Assembly (NCBI GenBank): GCA_964236105.1
Contig: CAXSBC010000003.1
Location: 382,130 to 446,129, forward strand
Direction: 5' to 3'
From: Lichenicola sp964236105
Lineage (GTDB): Bacteria; Pseudomonadota; Alphaproteobacteria; Acetobacterales; Acetobacteraceae
Length of the DNA: 64,000 bases
This document shows, in pieces, positions 10,042 to 18,980 of the stretch. How positions within the stretch are numbered: the first letter of the stretch is position 1; every line of letters begins with the position of its first letter. The position numbers were made by a program, and so were the translations under genes. The notes below the pieces were generated by a model. It was given only the letters and a program-made list of their open reading frames with translations, searched no databases and was not told the DNA's origin.

Positions 10042-10926
10042 TCAGTCGGGGAGCCCGGCATCCTCGCGGGCGCGCCGCGACAATGCCGCGAAGTCGAGAT
10101 CGGCCTCGCCGCGGGCGAGCGAGGCCAGCAGCCGGTCGCGGATCAGCGAGCCCATCGGCAGCGGCACCCGCAGCGCGTCCCCCGCCTCGAGCAGGAGCGC
10201 CGTGTCCTTGGCGGCCAGGGTCATCGCGCCGCCCGGCGGCACGAAGGCACGGTCGACGATCAGCTTGCCGTAGTTGCGATGCACAGGCGCGGTGAAGAAG
10301 CTCTCGGTGAGGATCTCGAGCAGCAGCGAGGGCGCTAATCCGGCTTTCTCGTTCAGGGCGAACACCTCCGACATCTGCTCGATCGTCGAGAAGATCAGGA
10401 AGTTGAGCGACAGCTTCACCAGGTTCGCGGCGGCCGGATCGTCGCCCACGCAGAAGGTGCGCTGGCCGAGCGCGTCGAGCGCCGGCTGGGCGCGCTGCCG
10501 CAGGGCTGCGTCGCCGCCAAGGACGACGAACAGCTCGCCGGACGCGGCGGCCGGCGGCCGTCCCAGCACGGTGGCGGACAGGTAGCCCTGGCCGTTGCCG
10601 GCATGCTCGGCGGCGAGATGTCGCGACAGCGCCACCGAGATGGTGCTGCAGGACAGGTGGATGCCGCCCGGCGGCAGGCCGGCCGCGATGCCGGCCTCGC
10701 CCAGGGTCAGGGAGTCGACCGCCGCGTCGTCGGCCAGCATGCTGAAGACGAGCTCGGCGTCGCGTGCGGCATCCGCCGGCGTGTCGGCCCGGCGGGCGCC
10801 GGCTTCCACCAGCGGGTCGGCCCGCGTGGCGGTACGGTTGTGGACGCTGAGGCTGTGCCCCGCATCGAGCAGCCGGCGCGCCATGCCGCGTCCCATCGGG
10901 CCCAGTCCGACGAAGCCGATCTTCAT
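10042..10926 (-). CDS. NAD(P)-dependent beta-hydroxyacid dehydrogenase
   Basis: 294 residues of the 3-hydroxyisobutyrate / tartronate-semialdehyde reductase family. The N-terminal Rossmann motif is GFVGLGPMGRGMARRLL. A substrate-binding segment containing GRPPAAASGELFVVLGG follows, and the catalytic lysine is predicted in NLVKLSLNFL. Its start codon overlaps the stop of the upstream MFS transporter by 4 bases (ATGA), so the two are translationally coupled. That pairing suggests uptake and reduction of a sugar acid or hydroxyacid, but the substrate cannot be read from sequence alone. Confidence 0.85.
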   Translation of the reverse strand: MKIGFVGLGPMGRGMARRLLDAGHSLSVHNRTATRADPLVEAGARRADTPADAARDAELVFSMLADDAAVDSLTLGEAGIAAGLPPGGIHLSCSTISVALSRHLAAEHAGNGQGYLSATVLGRPPAAASGELFVVLGGDAALRQRAQPALDALGQRTFCVGDDPAAANLVKLSLNFLIFSTIEQMSEVFALNEKAGLAPSLLLEILTESFFTAPVHRNYGKLIVDRAFVPPGGAMTLAAKDTALLLEAGDALRVPLPMGSLIRDRLLASLARGEADLDFAALSRRAREDAGLPD

Positions 10927-12227
10927 GACGGATCTCCTGGCAGTCGGTGCGGCCGGTCGCGCGTACCGAACTGGTAGATGATCGCGGTCAGGATGGCGAT
11001 CCCGGCGGCGAGCAGCAGGGCCGGGGTGAACGAGCCGGTAAGCTGGACGGTGAAGCCGGTCAGCGCCGGCGCCAGTCCGGCGCCGACCGAGCCGCCGACA
11101 TTCTGGATCGCCTCCAGCGTCGCCACCCTGTCCGGCGTGGTGGCGACGGCCGCCATCGCCCAGCCGCAGGAGGAGGCGAGGCTGCCGGCGAACAGGGCGA
11201 CGCTCACCAGCAGGATCGCCGCGGCGGTGCCCTGCACCAGGGTGGCGCCGGCGGTGCAGATGCCGGTCAGCAGCATGGCCACCACCAGCGGCAGCCGGCA
11301 GCTCGCCAGCGGCGCCATGCCGCGGCGCGACAGGGTGCGGGAGGCGAGGCCGCCGAGCAGGGCGCCCCCGAAGCCGCAGGCCTGCGGCACCGTGGTCCAG
11401 ATGCCGGCCTGAGCCAGGCTGAGGTGGCGGGCGCGCTGCAGGTAGTCCGGCAGCCAGGCGCCGTAGAGCCAGGTGAGGTAGATCACGCCGACGAAGCCGG
11501 TCGCCATGCCCCAGGTGGTGGTCTCGCGCAGCAGGCCGGTCCAGCCGGTCAGGGTGGCGGCCTGGTCGGGCGCCTCGTCGTCGGCATGGATCCAGCGCTG
11601 CTCGTCCGGGGCGATGCCGTGCTGGGCCGGATCGCGGTAGAGCAGGCTCCAGAGCACGGCGATGACCAGTCCGGCGATGCCGATGACGACGAACATCGGA
11701 CGCCAGCCGAAGGCGAGCATCAGCGCGGTGAGCACCGACGGCGCGATCGCCGGGCCGAGTGCCGAGGAGGCGTTGAACAGGCCGATCGGGAAGGCCCGCG
11801 CCGGGGCCTGGAACCAGTTGGAGCAGACCTTGGTGCCGGCCAGATACATCGGCGACTCGCCGACCCCGAGGGCCGCGCGCGCGAACACGAACTGGCCGAA
11901 GCCGCCGACGAAGCCGGCGCCGATCTGGGCCGCCGACCAGAGCACCAGCCCGAGGCTCATCAGCCGGCGCGGGCCGTAGCGGTCGATCAGGATGCCGATC
12001 GGGAGCTGCGCCAGGCCGTAGGCGACGGCGAAGGACGAGAGCAGCAGACCCATCTGGCCGTCGGACAGATGCAGCGACGCCCGGATGCTGGAGTTGCCGA
12101 TCGAGAGCGCCGAGCGATCGAGGTAGTTGACGGTGCCTGCGATCATCAGGAGCGTCAGCGCCAGCACCCGCATGCGGCGCGCGCGGGGAGAGGGGTAGCG
12201 AGGCTTGGCCGCCTGGTTCGTCTGCAT
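10923..12227 (-). CDS. MFS transporter, ACS (organic anion) family
   Basis: Twelve-helix major facilitator permease of 434 residues. The anion:cation symporter hallmarks are the first-helix motif NYLDRSALSIGN, the loop motif DRYGPRRLMSLG and the RAALGVGESPMYLAG segment in helix 4. Family members carry glucarate, galactarate, hexuronates or related acids. It is the first gene of a two-gene minus-strand operon with the dehydrogenase, with a 4-base overlap, and is divergent from parC. The short gap to parC should hold promoters for both directions; I saw no convincing consensus. Confidence 0.88.
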   Translation of the reverse strand: MQTNQAAKPRYPSPRARRMRVLALTLLMIAGTVNYLDRSALSIGNSSIRASLHLSDGQMGLLLSSFAVAYGLAQLPIGILIDRYGPRRLMSLGLVLWSAAQIGAGFVGGFGQFVFARAALGVGESPMYLAGTKVCSNWFQAPARAFPIGLFNASSALGPAIAPSVLTALMLAFGWRPMFVVIGIAGLVIAVLWSLLYRDPAQHGIAPDEQRWIHADDEAPDQAATLTGWTGLLRETTTWGMATGFVGVIYLTWLYGAWLPDYLQRARHLSLAQAGIWTTVPQACGFGGALLGGLASRTLSRRGMAPLASCRLPLVVAMLLTGICTAGATLVQGTAAAILLVSVALFAGSLASSCGWAMAAVATTPDRVATLEAIQNVGGSVGAGLAPALTGFTVQLTGSFTPALLLAAGIAILTAIIYQFGTRDRPHRLPGDPS

Positions 12228-12310
12228 GGGAGCGGACCGTTGCAGGTCGCCGGACGGTGGACAAGAGCGGCTTTCTCTGTTTGTTCCTGGCTTCCGGCGG
12301 AGGATGGACG

Positions 12311-14542
12311 ATGGCGGTGTCGAGCGGCGTGACGGGGCATGTCGAGGATACGAGCCTCAGCACAGCGCTGAGCGAGCGCTACCTCGCCTATGCGATGTCG
12401 ACGATCACCTCGCGCTCGCTGCCCGACGTGCGCGACGGGCTGAAGCCGGTGCATCGCCGGCTGATCTACGCGATGCAGCAGCTGCGGCTCGATCCGACGG
12501 CGGGCTTCAAGAAGTGCGCGCGCGTGGTCGGCGACGTGATCGGCAAGTATCATCCGCATGGCGACGTCGCGGTGTATGAGGCGCTGGTGCGGCTGGCGCA
12601 GGATTTCGCTGTGCGCTACCCGCTGGTCGAGGGCCAGGGCAATTTCGGCTCGATCGACGGCGATAACGCGGCCGCCATGCGCTACACCGAGGCGCGGCTG
12701 ACGGAGGTCGCCAAGGCGCTGCTGGACGGGATCGACGACGACGCGGTCGATTTCCGGCCGACCTATGACGGCGAGGAGAGCGAGCCGGTCGTGCTGCCGG
12801 CCAACTTCCCCAACCTGCTGGCCAACGGTGCTGCGGGCATTGCGGTCGGCATGGCGACCAGCATCCCGCCGCATAATGCGGGCGAGGTCTGTGCTGCGGC
12901 GCTGCTGCTGGTGAAGAAGCCGGATGCGGGTCTCGACGAGCTGCTGGCGCTGATGCCCGGGCCGGACTTCCCCACCGGCGGCGTGATCGTCGAGGATGCC
13001 GTGGCGATCCGCGCGGCATACGAGACCGGCCGCGGCGGGTTCCGCATCCGCGCGCGCTGGACGCGCGAGGAGGGGCGGCTCGGCACCTGGGCGATCGTGG
13101 TGACCGAGATCCCGTATCAGGTGCAGAAGTCGCGGCTGATCGAGCAGATCGCCGAGCTGATGGAGCAGAAGAAGCTGCCGCTGCTCGGCGACATACGCGA
13201 CGAGAGCACCACCGACATCAGGCTGGTGCTGGAGCCCAAGAGCAAGGGCGTCGAGCCGGAAGTACTGATGGAGACGCTGTTCCGGGCGACCCAGCTGGAG
13301 ACGCGGTTCGGACTGAACATGAACGTGCTGGCGAGCGACCGGGTGCCACGCGTCATGGGCCTGAGCGAGGTGCTGCGCGAATGGCTCGATCATCGCCACG
13401 CGGTGCTGAAGCGCCGGAGCGCGCACCGGCTGGCGGCGGTGCTGCGGCGGATCGAGGTGCTGGACGGGTTCCTGGCGGTCTATCTCAACCTGGACGAGGT
13501 GATCCGGATCATCCGCGAGGAGGACGAGCCGCGCGTCGGGCTGATGCGCACGTTCGATCTGAGCGAGGTGCAGGCGGACGCGGTGCTGAACATGCGGCTG
13601 CGCAGCCTGCGCCGGCTCGAGGAGATGGAGATCCGCAAGGAGCATGCCGGCCTGAGCCGGGAGCGCGACGAGCTCGGCGCGCTGCTCGACGAGCAGGGGC
13701 CCGGGCATCGGCTGCGCTGGAAGCGGATCGGCCAGGAGCTGGAGCGGTCGCGCAAGCAGTTCGGGTCGGGAGCGCTCGGCGCCCGGCGCAGTACGCTGGC
13801 CGAGGCGCCGCGGCCGGTCGACATTTCCGCGATCGCGGCGATCGACCGCGAGCCGATCACGGTGATCCTGTCGCAGAAGGGCTGGATCCGCACGGTGCGC
13901 GGCCAGCAGCTTGATCCGGCGGCGCAGAAGTTCAAGGAGGGCGACGGGCTGCGGCCCGGGCTGGGGGTGCTGGAATGCATGACCACCGACCGGCTGTGCC
14001 TGTTCGCGAGCGACGGGCGCGCCTTCACGCTGCGCGCGGGCGATCTGCCGCGCGGGCGCGGTGACGGGCAGCCGATCCGGCTGATGGTCGAGCTCGGCAA
14101 CGAGGGCGAGGTGATCGCGCTGTTCGTGCTGCGCGAGGCGTCGCGCTACCTGGTCGCGGGTTCGAACGGGCGCGGGCTGGTGATCGGCTCGGACGAGCTG
14201 GTGGCGGAGAAGCGTACCGGCAAGCAGGTGCTCAACCTCAAGCCGGGCGAGACGGCGGTGGCCTGCATCGAGGCGTTGGGGGACCATGTGGCGGTGCTGG
14301 GCGAGAACCGGCGGCTGCTGGCGTTCCCGCTCGATCAGGTGCCGGTGCTCGGCCGCGGCACCGGAACGGTGCTGCAGAAGTACAAGGATGGCGGGCTGAA
14401 GGCGGTCAGGGTGTTCGCATCGAAAGCCGGTCTGGTCTGGCAGGAAGGCGCGAAGGCGCGGTCTATCACCGATCTGGCGCCCTACATGGGCAAGCGGGGC
14501 GATGTCGGGAGGGCGGCGCCGGGCTGGCTGCCGCGGCAGTAG
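12311..14542 (+). CDS. parC: DNA topoisomerase IV subunit A
   Basis: DNA-cutting subunit of topoisomerase IV, which decatenates daughter chromosomes. 743 residues from ATG 12311, preceded by GGAGG 7 bases upstream. The catalytic tyrosine is Tyr125 in AAMRYTEARL. The quinolone-resistance region shows KYHPHGDVAVYEALVRLAQD. Its C-terminal beta-pinwheel is short and lacks a clear GyrA box, supporting ParC over GyrA. The downstream neighbours bpt and hemB match the layout I recall in Acetobacteraceae. Confidence 0.95.
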   Translation: MAVSSGVTGHVEDTSLSTALSERYLAYAMSTITSRSLPDVRDGLKPVHRRLIYAMQQLRLDPTAGFKKCARVVGDVIGKYHPHGDVAVYEALVRLAQDFAVRYPLVEGQGNFGSIDGDNAAAMRYTEARLTEVAKALLDGIDDDAVDFRPTYDGEESEPVVLPANFPNLLANGAAGIAVGMATSIPPHNAGEVCAAALLLVKKPDAGLDELLALMPGPDFPTGGVIVEDAVAIRAAYETGRGGFRIRARWTREEGRLGTWAIVVTEIPYQVQKSRLIEQIAELMEQKKLPLLGDIRDESTTDIRLVLEPKSKGVEPEVLMETLFRATQLETRFGLNMNVLASDRVPRVMGLSEVLREWLDHRHAVLKRRSAHRLAAVLRRIEVLDGFLAVYLNLDEVIRIIREEDEPRVGLMRTFDLSEVQADAVLNMRLRSLRRLEEMEIRKEHAGLSRERDELGALLDEQGPGHRLRWKRIGQELERSRKQFGSGALGARRSTLAEAPRPVDISAIAAIDREPITVILSQKGWIRTVRGQQLDPAAQKFKEGDGLRPGLGVLECMTTDRLCLFASDGRAFTLRAGDLPRGRGDGQPIRLMVELGNEGEVIALFVLREASRYLVAGSNGRGLVIGSDELVAEKRTGKQVLNLKPGETAVACIEALGDHVAVLGENRRLLAFPLDQVPVLGRGTGTVLQKYKDGGLKAVRVFASKAGLVWQEGAKARSITDLAPYMGKRGDVGRAAPGWLPRQ

Positions 14543-14672
14543 CGTCCCTGGGTGCCGCCGTGGCGCCGCGCGCGGCGGACCGGGTTCCGGCGGCGACGCG
14601 ACTTGCCTGGTGATCGGCGCTGCACGCCTGTCGCTGCTGATCCGGCATGGCCGGGGTTGAGATTATGGCAAG

Positions 14673-14789
14673 ATGCCGATCGGCACGGTGATGTCCTGGT
14701 CGAGCCTCGTGGTGCTCGATCCCGTGGCGGCGTTCCTGCTGGTCGTGCTGGCGACGATCCGCTTCGTTTGGCGCAACTCGCCCGTCTGA
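14673..14789 (+). CDS. Possible 38-residue single-span membrane protein
   Basis: A small open frame beginning MPIGTVMSWSSLVVLDPV, then a hydrophobic stretch (AAFLLVVLATIRFVW) and a short basic tail RNSPV. The hydrophobic run could span the membrane once with a positive cytoplasmic flank. It fills the gap between parC and bpt. There is no strong ribosome binding site. The case rests only on composition and position, so it may be chance. Confidence 0.25.
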   Translation: MPIGTVMSWSSLVVLDPVAAFLLVVLATIRFVWRNSPV

Positions 14790-14793
14790 CGGG

Positions 14794-15519
14794 TCAGGGC
14801 GTCTCGAGCTCGCGCCAGGCGCCCATCGACAGGATCTCGCTCGGATGGAAGCGGGCCTTGTAGGCCATCTTGCGGCTGTCGGCGACCCAGTAGCCGAGAT
14901 AGACGTGCAGCAGACCGGCGTTGCGTGCGCGCTCGATCAGCCAGAGGATGGCGAAGCTGCCGAGCGAGCGCGCCGCCAGCTCGGGCGCGAAGAAGCTGTA
15001 GACCGCCGACAGTCCGTCGCCGAGGCGGTCGGTCAGGCACACGCCGACCAGCTCGTCCTCGGGATCGCGGAACTCGACCAGGAAGGTGTCGATCGGGGTG
15101 TCCTCGATCATCGCGCGGTAGTCGTAGAAGCTCATCGAGGCCATGTCGCCCTCGCCGTGGCGGGCCTGCTGGTAGCGCTTGAACAGCGCGTACTGCTCGG
15201 TGGTGGCGCGGGCCGGCACCTCGAAGCCCTCGATGCCGGCGTTGCGCTTGAGGATGCGGCGCAGGGTGCGGCCCGGCTCGAAGCGGGCGACGGGAATGCG
15301 GATCGGCACGCAGGCGTTGCAGGCCGGACAGACCGGCGCATAGGCGATGTTGTGGCTGCGCCGGAAACCGGCGCGCGACAGCCGGTCGTGCAGGGCCTCC
15401 GCATCCGGACCGGCGATCTCGGTGACGACCTTGCGTTCGATGCGGCCTGGAACATACGGGCAGGGCAGAGGTGCCGTCGTGTAGAAGAACTGCGGGCGTT
15501 TGGGCGGTGTGTAAGTCAT
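14794..15519 (-). CDS. bpt: Aspartate/glutamate leucyltransferase (Bpt; arginyltransferase family)
   Basis: Transfers leucine from Leu-tRNA to N-terminal Asp/Glu of proteins, marking them for ClpS-ClpAP degradation (N-end rule). The N-terminal pattern PQFFYTTAPLPCPYVPGR matches the family, followed by the Cys-rich motif CPACNACVPIRIPV. The C-terminal acetyltransferase-like half contains LHVYLGYWVADSRKMAYK. I chose ATG 15519 (241 residues), which puts the conserved TPPKRPQFF near the start; an in-frame ATG at 15555 would add 12 residues. It sits between parC and the penicillin-acylase-like gene. Confidence 0.9.
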   Translation of the reverse strand: MTYTPPKRPQFFYTTAPLPCPYVPGRIERKVVTEIAGPDAEALHDRLSRAGFRRSHNIAYAPVCPACNACVPIRIPVARFEPGRTLRRILKRNAGIEGFEVPARATTEQYALFKRYQQARHGEGDMASMSFYDYRAMIEDTPIDTFLVEFRDPEDELVGVCLTDRLGDGLSAVYSFFAPELAARSLGSFAILWLIERARNAGLLHVYLGYWVADSRKMAYKARFHPSEILSMGAWRELETP

Positions 15520-15587
15520 GCCGAGCGCATCCGGTCTCCTGAAGCGGCCCGTCATCCGGCGGTGTGCGCGATGCCGGGCTGCCGGCC

Positions 15588-17915
15588 CTACGGCTCGAGC
15601 AGAAGCGTCGCGTCGACCCGCCGGGGAGTCCGTCCGATGGATATGGTAGTGCCGTCCGCCCAGTCATGCATCAAATTCCATGCATTGGCGCTGAGCCAGT
15701 TGCCGGATTGTCCGGGTGCCACGATGAAGCGGCTGCGCTCGGGATCGGCGAGATCGTAGACGCCGCGATAGGCAGCACCGTGTTGGGCCGTGAAGTCACC
15801 CGGCACGCCGTTGCCGCCGCGCAGCAGCGTGGTGTCGTCACCGGCGATCGGCACCTCGGCGCGTCCGATCGAGGCCAGCACGGGGATGGCGCGGAGGAAG
15901 GCGTTCTCGAACACGGCATGGTGCACGCTGCCCCAGCGCCAGGCCGACGGATTCCCGCCATGCAGGCGAGCGAGGTCGCGTGTCGACTCGTCGAGGGCTC
16001 GCGCCAGGAACGGCGTGCAGTCGCCATCACACCAGGATGCGCCGGCCGGGCCGAGCAGCAGGTCGGCGACATCCTCCCAGCTGCCGGCGGCACCGGCGAC
16101 GTGGTCGCGGTCGAGCATGTCGTCGGCGAAGCGCTGCATCCAGGCGTTGAAGATCAGCGGCTGCGGCTGGTTCATGGCCATGTCGCCGGCCCAGTCCGCC
16201 AGCAGGGCGAGCGACCGCGCCGGCAGGCTGCGGGGTGCCGGCTGCGGCGTGCGGGCCCGCAGCAGCGGCAGCAGGTGCTGCGCATAGGCGCTGACCGGGT
16301 CGGCCTGCATGCGGGTGAAGCCGGGCACGTCGTGCAGCGGAGTCGCGGCGAGCAGGGTGCGGATGCGGTCGGCACGCCAGGATGCCGGCCAGTCGCGACC
16401 CAGGAAGACGGGGAAGTCCGGCGGCGCGGTGCGCTCGTTGCCGTTGAGGAGATGGCCGCTGGCGGGTGCGACGATCGTCGGCAGGGCGCTGCCGGTGGCG
16501 TCGCCGATCCAGTCATGCGTGCCGCCGGCGCCGTCGGAGGGCAGGCTGCCGTCGCCCGCGCGGCGGATCGGCACGTGGCCGGTGGTGAACAGGGCGATGC
16601 GCGTGCGGTCGGCGACGAGGAGGTTCTGCACCGGGCTCGGGATCAGGGCGGCGGCGCGACCGGCGGCGTCGACGTCGTCTGCGACGTTCAGGGCCGCCAT
16701 GCCGGGCGCGGCATCCTCGGGACGCAGGTTCTCCATGGCGGCGGCGATGATGCGGCCGTCGCCGCGCCCGGCGAGCGCGTCGCTGATCACCGGGCCGTGC
16801 CGGGTCTCGCGCACGGCGAGCACGGCATCGGGGGCGCCGCGCACCCGGATGCGCTCGCTGCGGACGATGAAGGGGCGTGGGCCGTCCGGGGTCGCGTATC
16901 GCCCGCCGGGCAGCGGGGTCTCGATGAACAGGTCCTGGCTGTCGGCGCTGCTGCTGGTGAAGGTCCAGGCGATGTGGCCGTTCTGGCCGATGATCAGGAA
17001 CGGCAGGCCCGGCGCGGTGGCGCCGGTCAGCACGCGGCCGGGAACGGTGATGCGCGCGAGATACCACAGGGCGGGAAAGCCGAAGGCGAGATGCGGGTCG
17101 CCTGCGAGCAGGGGCGCGCCGGTGCGGCTGTGGGCGCCGTCGACCGCCCATTCGTCCGAGGCCTCCTCGGGCAGCGTGTAGGGGGCGGGGAAGCGGGGCA
17201 GGGCGCCGCCGAGACGGCCGGCGAGACGGCTCAGGGCGGGATCGACGGCGCTGGCCTGCGAGGCGGGCGTGTCGTCGTGCTGCGGCCAGAGCTGCAGCAG
17301 CCGGTCCGGCGGCACTTGGGCGGAGGCGGCGAGGCGGCCGAGCTCGGTGCGCCAGTTCTCGGCAAGGCTCAGCCCCATCAGCCGGCCCCAGAGCAGCGAG
17401 TCGGCGGGCGTCCAGGGCGCGGGGCGGCCGAGCAGCAGGAACTCGGGCGAGATGAAGCGGCCCCTGGCCGCGATCGCGGCGTTCACGCCGCGCGCGTAGG
17501 CGTCGAGCAGCGCGCGGGTGGGGGCGGGGAGCGCCGGATAGGACGCCTCCGCCAGCCGGCGCAGGCCCAGCGTGCGCATCATGCGGTCGATCGGCAGGCC
17601 GCTCAGGCCGGCGAGCTCGGAGATCCGGCCGGAGCCGACGCGCCGCATCAGCTCCATCTGGAACATGCGGTCGCGGGCATGCAGGAAGCCGGTCGCGACG
17701 GCGGCGTCGGGCAGATCGGCGGCGTCGATCCGGGGAATGCCGTGCTCGTCCAGGGTGATCGAGACCGGATGCTGCAGCCCGGGCAGGTGCAGCGTCTGGC
17801 GGGCGGGCGGCAGGGTGTTCCACAGGGCGCCGGCGACCAGAAGCGCCGCGAGCGCGAGCAGGGTGCCGAGCCCCGCCGCCGCGCGCAGCACGAGGCTGCG
17901 GGCCCGGCGCCTCAC
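15588..17915 (-). CDS. Penicillin acylase family protein (Ntn hydrolase)
   Basis: 775 residues with an N-terminal hydrophobic segment (residues about 11-32) that should act as signal or anchor for the periplasm. The alpha-chain-like part contains ATGFLHARDRMFQMELMRR. The predicted autocatalytic cleavage and nucleophile is Ser253 in EASDEWAVDG, followed by TGAPLLAGDPHLAFGFP, the usual context of the beta-chain start. The family normally has Ser-Asn at this junction; here it is Ser-Asp. Family members act on N-acyl amides, including acyl-homoserine lactones, so quorum quenching or amide scavenging are possible roles. Its GTG start overlaps the hemB stop by 4 bases. Confidence 0.85.
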   Translation of the reverse strand: MRRRARSLVLRAAAGLGTLLALAALLVAGALWNTLPPARQTLHLPGLQHPVSITLDEHGIPRIDAADLPDAAVATGFLHARDRMFQMELMRRVGSGRISELAGLSGLPIDRMMRTLGLRRLAEASYPALPAPTRALLDAYARGVNAAIAARGRFISPEFLLLGRPAPWTPADSLLWGRLMGLSLAENWRTELGRLAASAQVPPDRLLQLWPQHDDTPASQASAVDPALSRLAGRLGGALPRFPAPYTLPEEASDEWAVDGAHSRTGAPLLAGDPHLAFGFPALWYLARITVPGRVLTGATAPGLPFLIIGQNGHIAWTFTSSSADSQDLFIETPLPGGRYATPDGPRPFIVRSERIRVRGAPDAVLAVRETRHGPVISDALAGRGDGRIIAAAMENLRPEDAAPGMAALNVADDVDAAGRAAALIPSPVQNLLVADRTRIALFTTGHVPIRRAGDGSLPSDGAGGTHDWIGDATGSALPTIVAPASGHLLNGNERTAPPDFPVFLGRDWPASWRADRIRTLLAATPLHDVPGFTRMQADPVSAYAQHLLPLLRARTPQPAPRSLPARSLALLADWAGDMAMNQPQPLIFNAWMQRFADDMLDRDHVAGAAGSWEDVADLLLGPAGASWCDGDCTPFLARALDESTRDLARLHGGNPSAWRWGSVHHAVFENAFLRAIPVLASIGRAEVPIAGDDTTLLRGGNGVPGDFTAQHGAAYRGVYDLADPERSRFIVAPGQSGNWLSANAWNLMHDWADGTTISIGRTPRRVDATLLLEP

Positions 17916-18904
17916 GGCTGCAGCTGGCGGGCCGCGTCGAGGGCGAAGTAGGTAAGGACGCCGTTGGCGCCGGCGCGCTTGAAGGCGAGCAGGCTCTCCA
18001 TCATCGCGCGGTCGCCGTCGATCCAGCCGTTGCGGGCGGCGGCGACGATCATCGCGTACTCGCCAGACACCTGGTAGGCGAAGGTGGGCGCCGAGAAGCG
18101 CTCGCGGACGCGCCGGATGATGTCGAGGTAGGGCAGGCCGGGCTTGACCATCACCATGTCGGCACCCTCCAGCAGATCCAGCTCGACCTCGCGCAGCGCC
18201 TCGTCGCTGTTGGCCGGGTCCATCTGGTAGGTCTTCTTGTCGCCCTTGAGCAGGCTGCCGGAGCCGAGCGCGTCGCGGAACGGGCCGTAGAAGGCGCTGG
18301 CATACTTGGCGGCGTAGCTCATCAGGCGGGTGTGGATCAGGCCGCGCTCGTCGAGGGCGGCGCGGATGGTGCCGATGCGGCCATCCATCATGTCGGACGG
18401 CGACAGGATGTCGATGCCCGCCTCGGCCTGGTTGAGGGACTGGCGCACCAGGATCTCGACGCTCTCGTCGTTGGCGACATAGCCGTCGCGGATGACGCCG
18501 TCATGGCCGTGGTCGGTGTAGGGATCGAGGGCGACGTCGCCGATCAGGCCGAGCTCGGGGAACTCGCGCTTGAGCAGGCGGCTCGCGCGGCACATCAGGT
18601 TGTCGGGGTTGCGGGCCTCGGTGCCTTCCGCGTCGCGCCGGTCGGGGGCGGTGATCGGGAACAGCGCCAGGGCCGGGATGCCGAGCCGGACGGCCGGCTC
18701 CACGTGGGCGGCCAGCCGATCCAGCGTGACGCGCTTCACGCCCGGCATCGACGACACCTCGGTCTCGGAGTCGGTGCCGTCGGTGAAGAAGATCGGCCAG
18801 ATCAGGTCCTGGATCGCGAGATGGTTCTCGGCGACCAGCCGGCGGGTGAAGTCGTCCTGCCGGTTGCGGCGAAGGCGGGTGGATGGGAAGCGACCGACCG
18901 TCAT
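17912..18904 (-). CDS. hemB: Delta-aminolevulinic acid dehydratase (porphobilinogen synthase)
   Basis: Joins two molecules of 5-aminolevulinate into porphobilinogen in heme biosynthesis. 330 residues, normal length. The signature GADMVMVKPGLPYLDIIRR carries the Schiff-base lysine, and a second active-site lysine is in YAAKYASAFYGPFRDA. The metal-site region reads ALDPYTDHGHDGVI and lacks the three-cysteine zinc site, so it is probably the Mg-dependent type. It is followed, with a 4-base overlap, by the penicillin-acylase-like gene, an unexpected partner. Confidence 0.96.
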   Translation of the reverse strand: MTVGRFPSTRLRRNRQDDFTRRLVAENHLAIQDLIWPIFFTDGTDSETEVSSMPGVKRVTLDRLAAHVEPAVRLGIPALALFPITAPDRRDAEGTEARNPDNLMCRASRLLKREFPELGLIGDVALDPYTDHGHDGVIRDGYVANDESVEILVRQSLNQAEAGIDILSPSDMMDGRIGTIRAALDERGLIHTRLMSYAAKYASAFYGPFRDALGSGSLLKGDKKTYQMDPANSDEALREVELDLLEGADMVMVKPGLPYLDIIRRVRERFSAPTFAYQVSGEYAMIVAAARNGWIDGDRAMMESLLAFKRAGANGVLTYFALDAARQLQP

Positions 18905-18980
18905 CCGATGGACCCTGCTGGCGTTGCGGTCCGGTCATAGGACGGTGCCGGCCGCTGCGTAAGGGGCTGGCGGGATGCGG

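Noticed and set aside
7020..10061. A 1013-codon minus-strand frame opposite rpsB-tsf-recO
   Set aside because: It is antisense to three well-supported genes, with low-complexity Arg/Gln/Leu composition.
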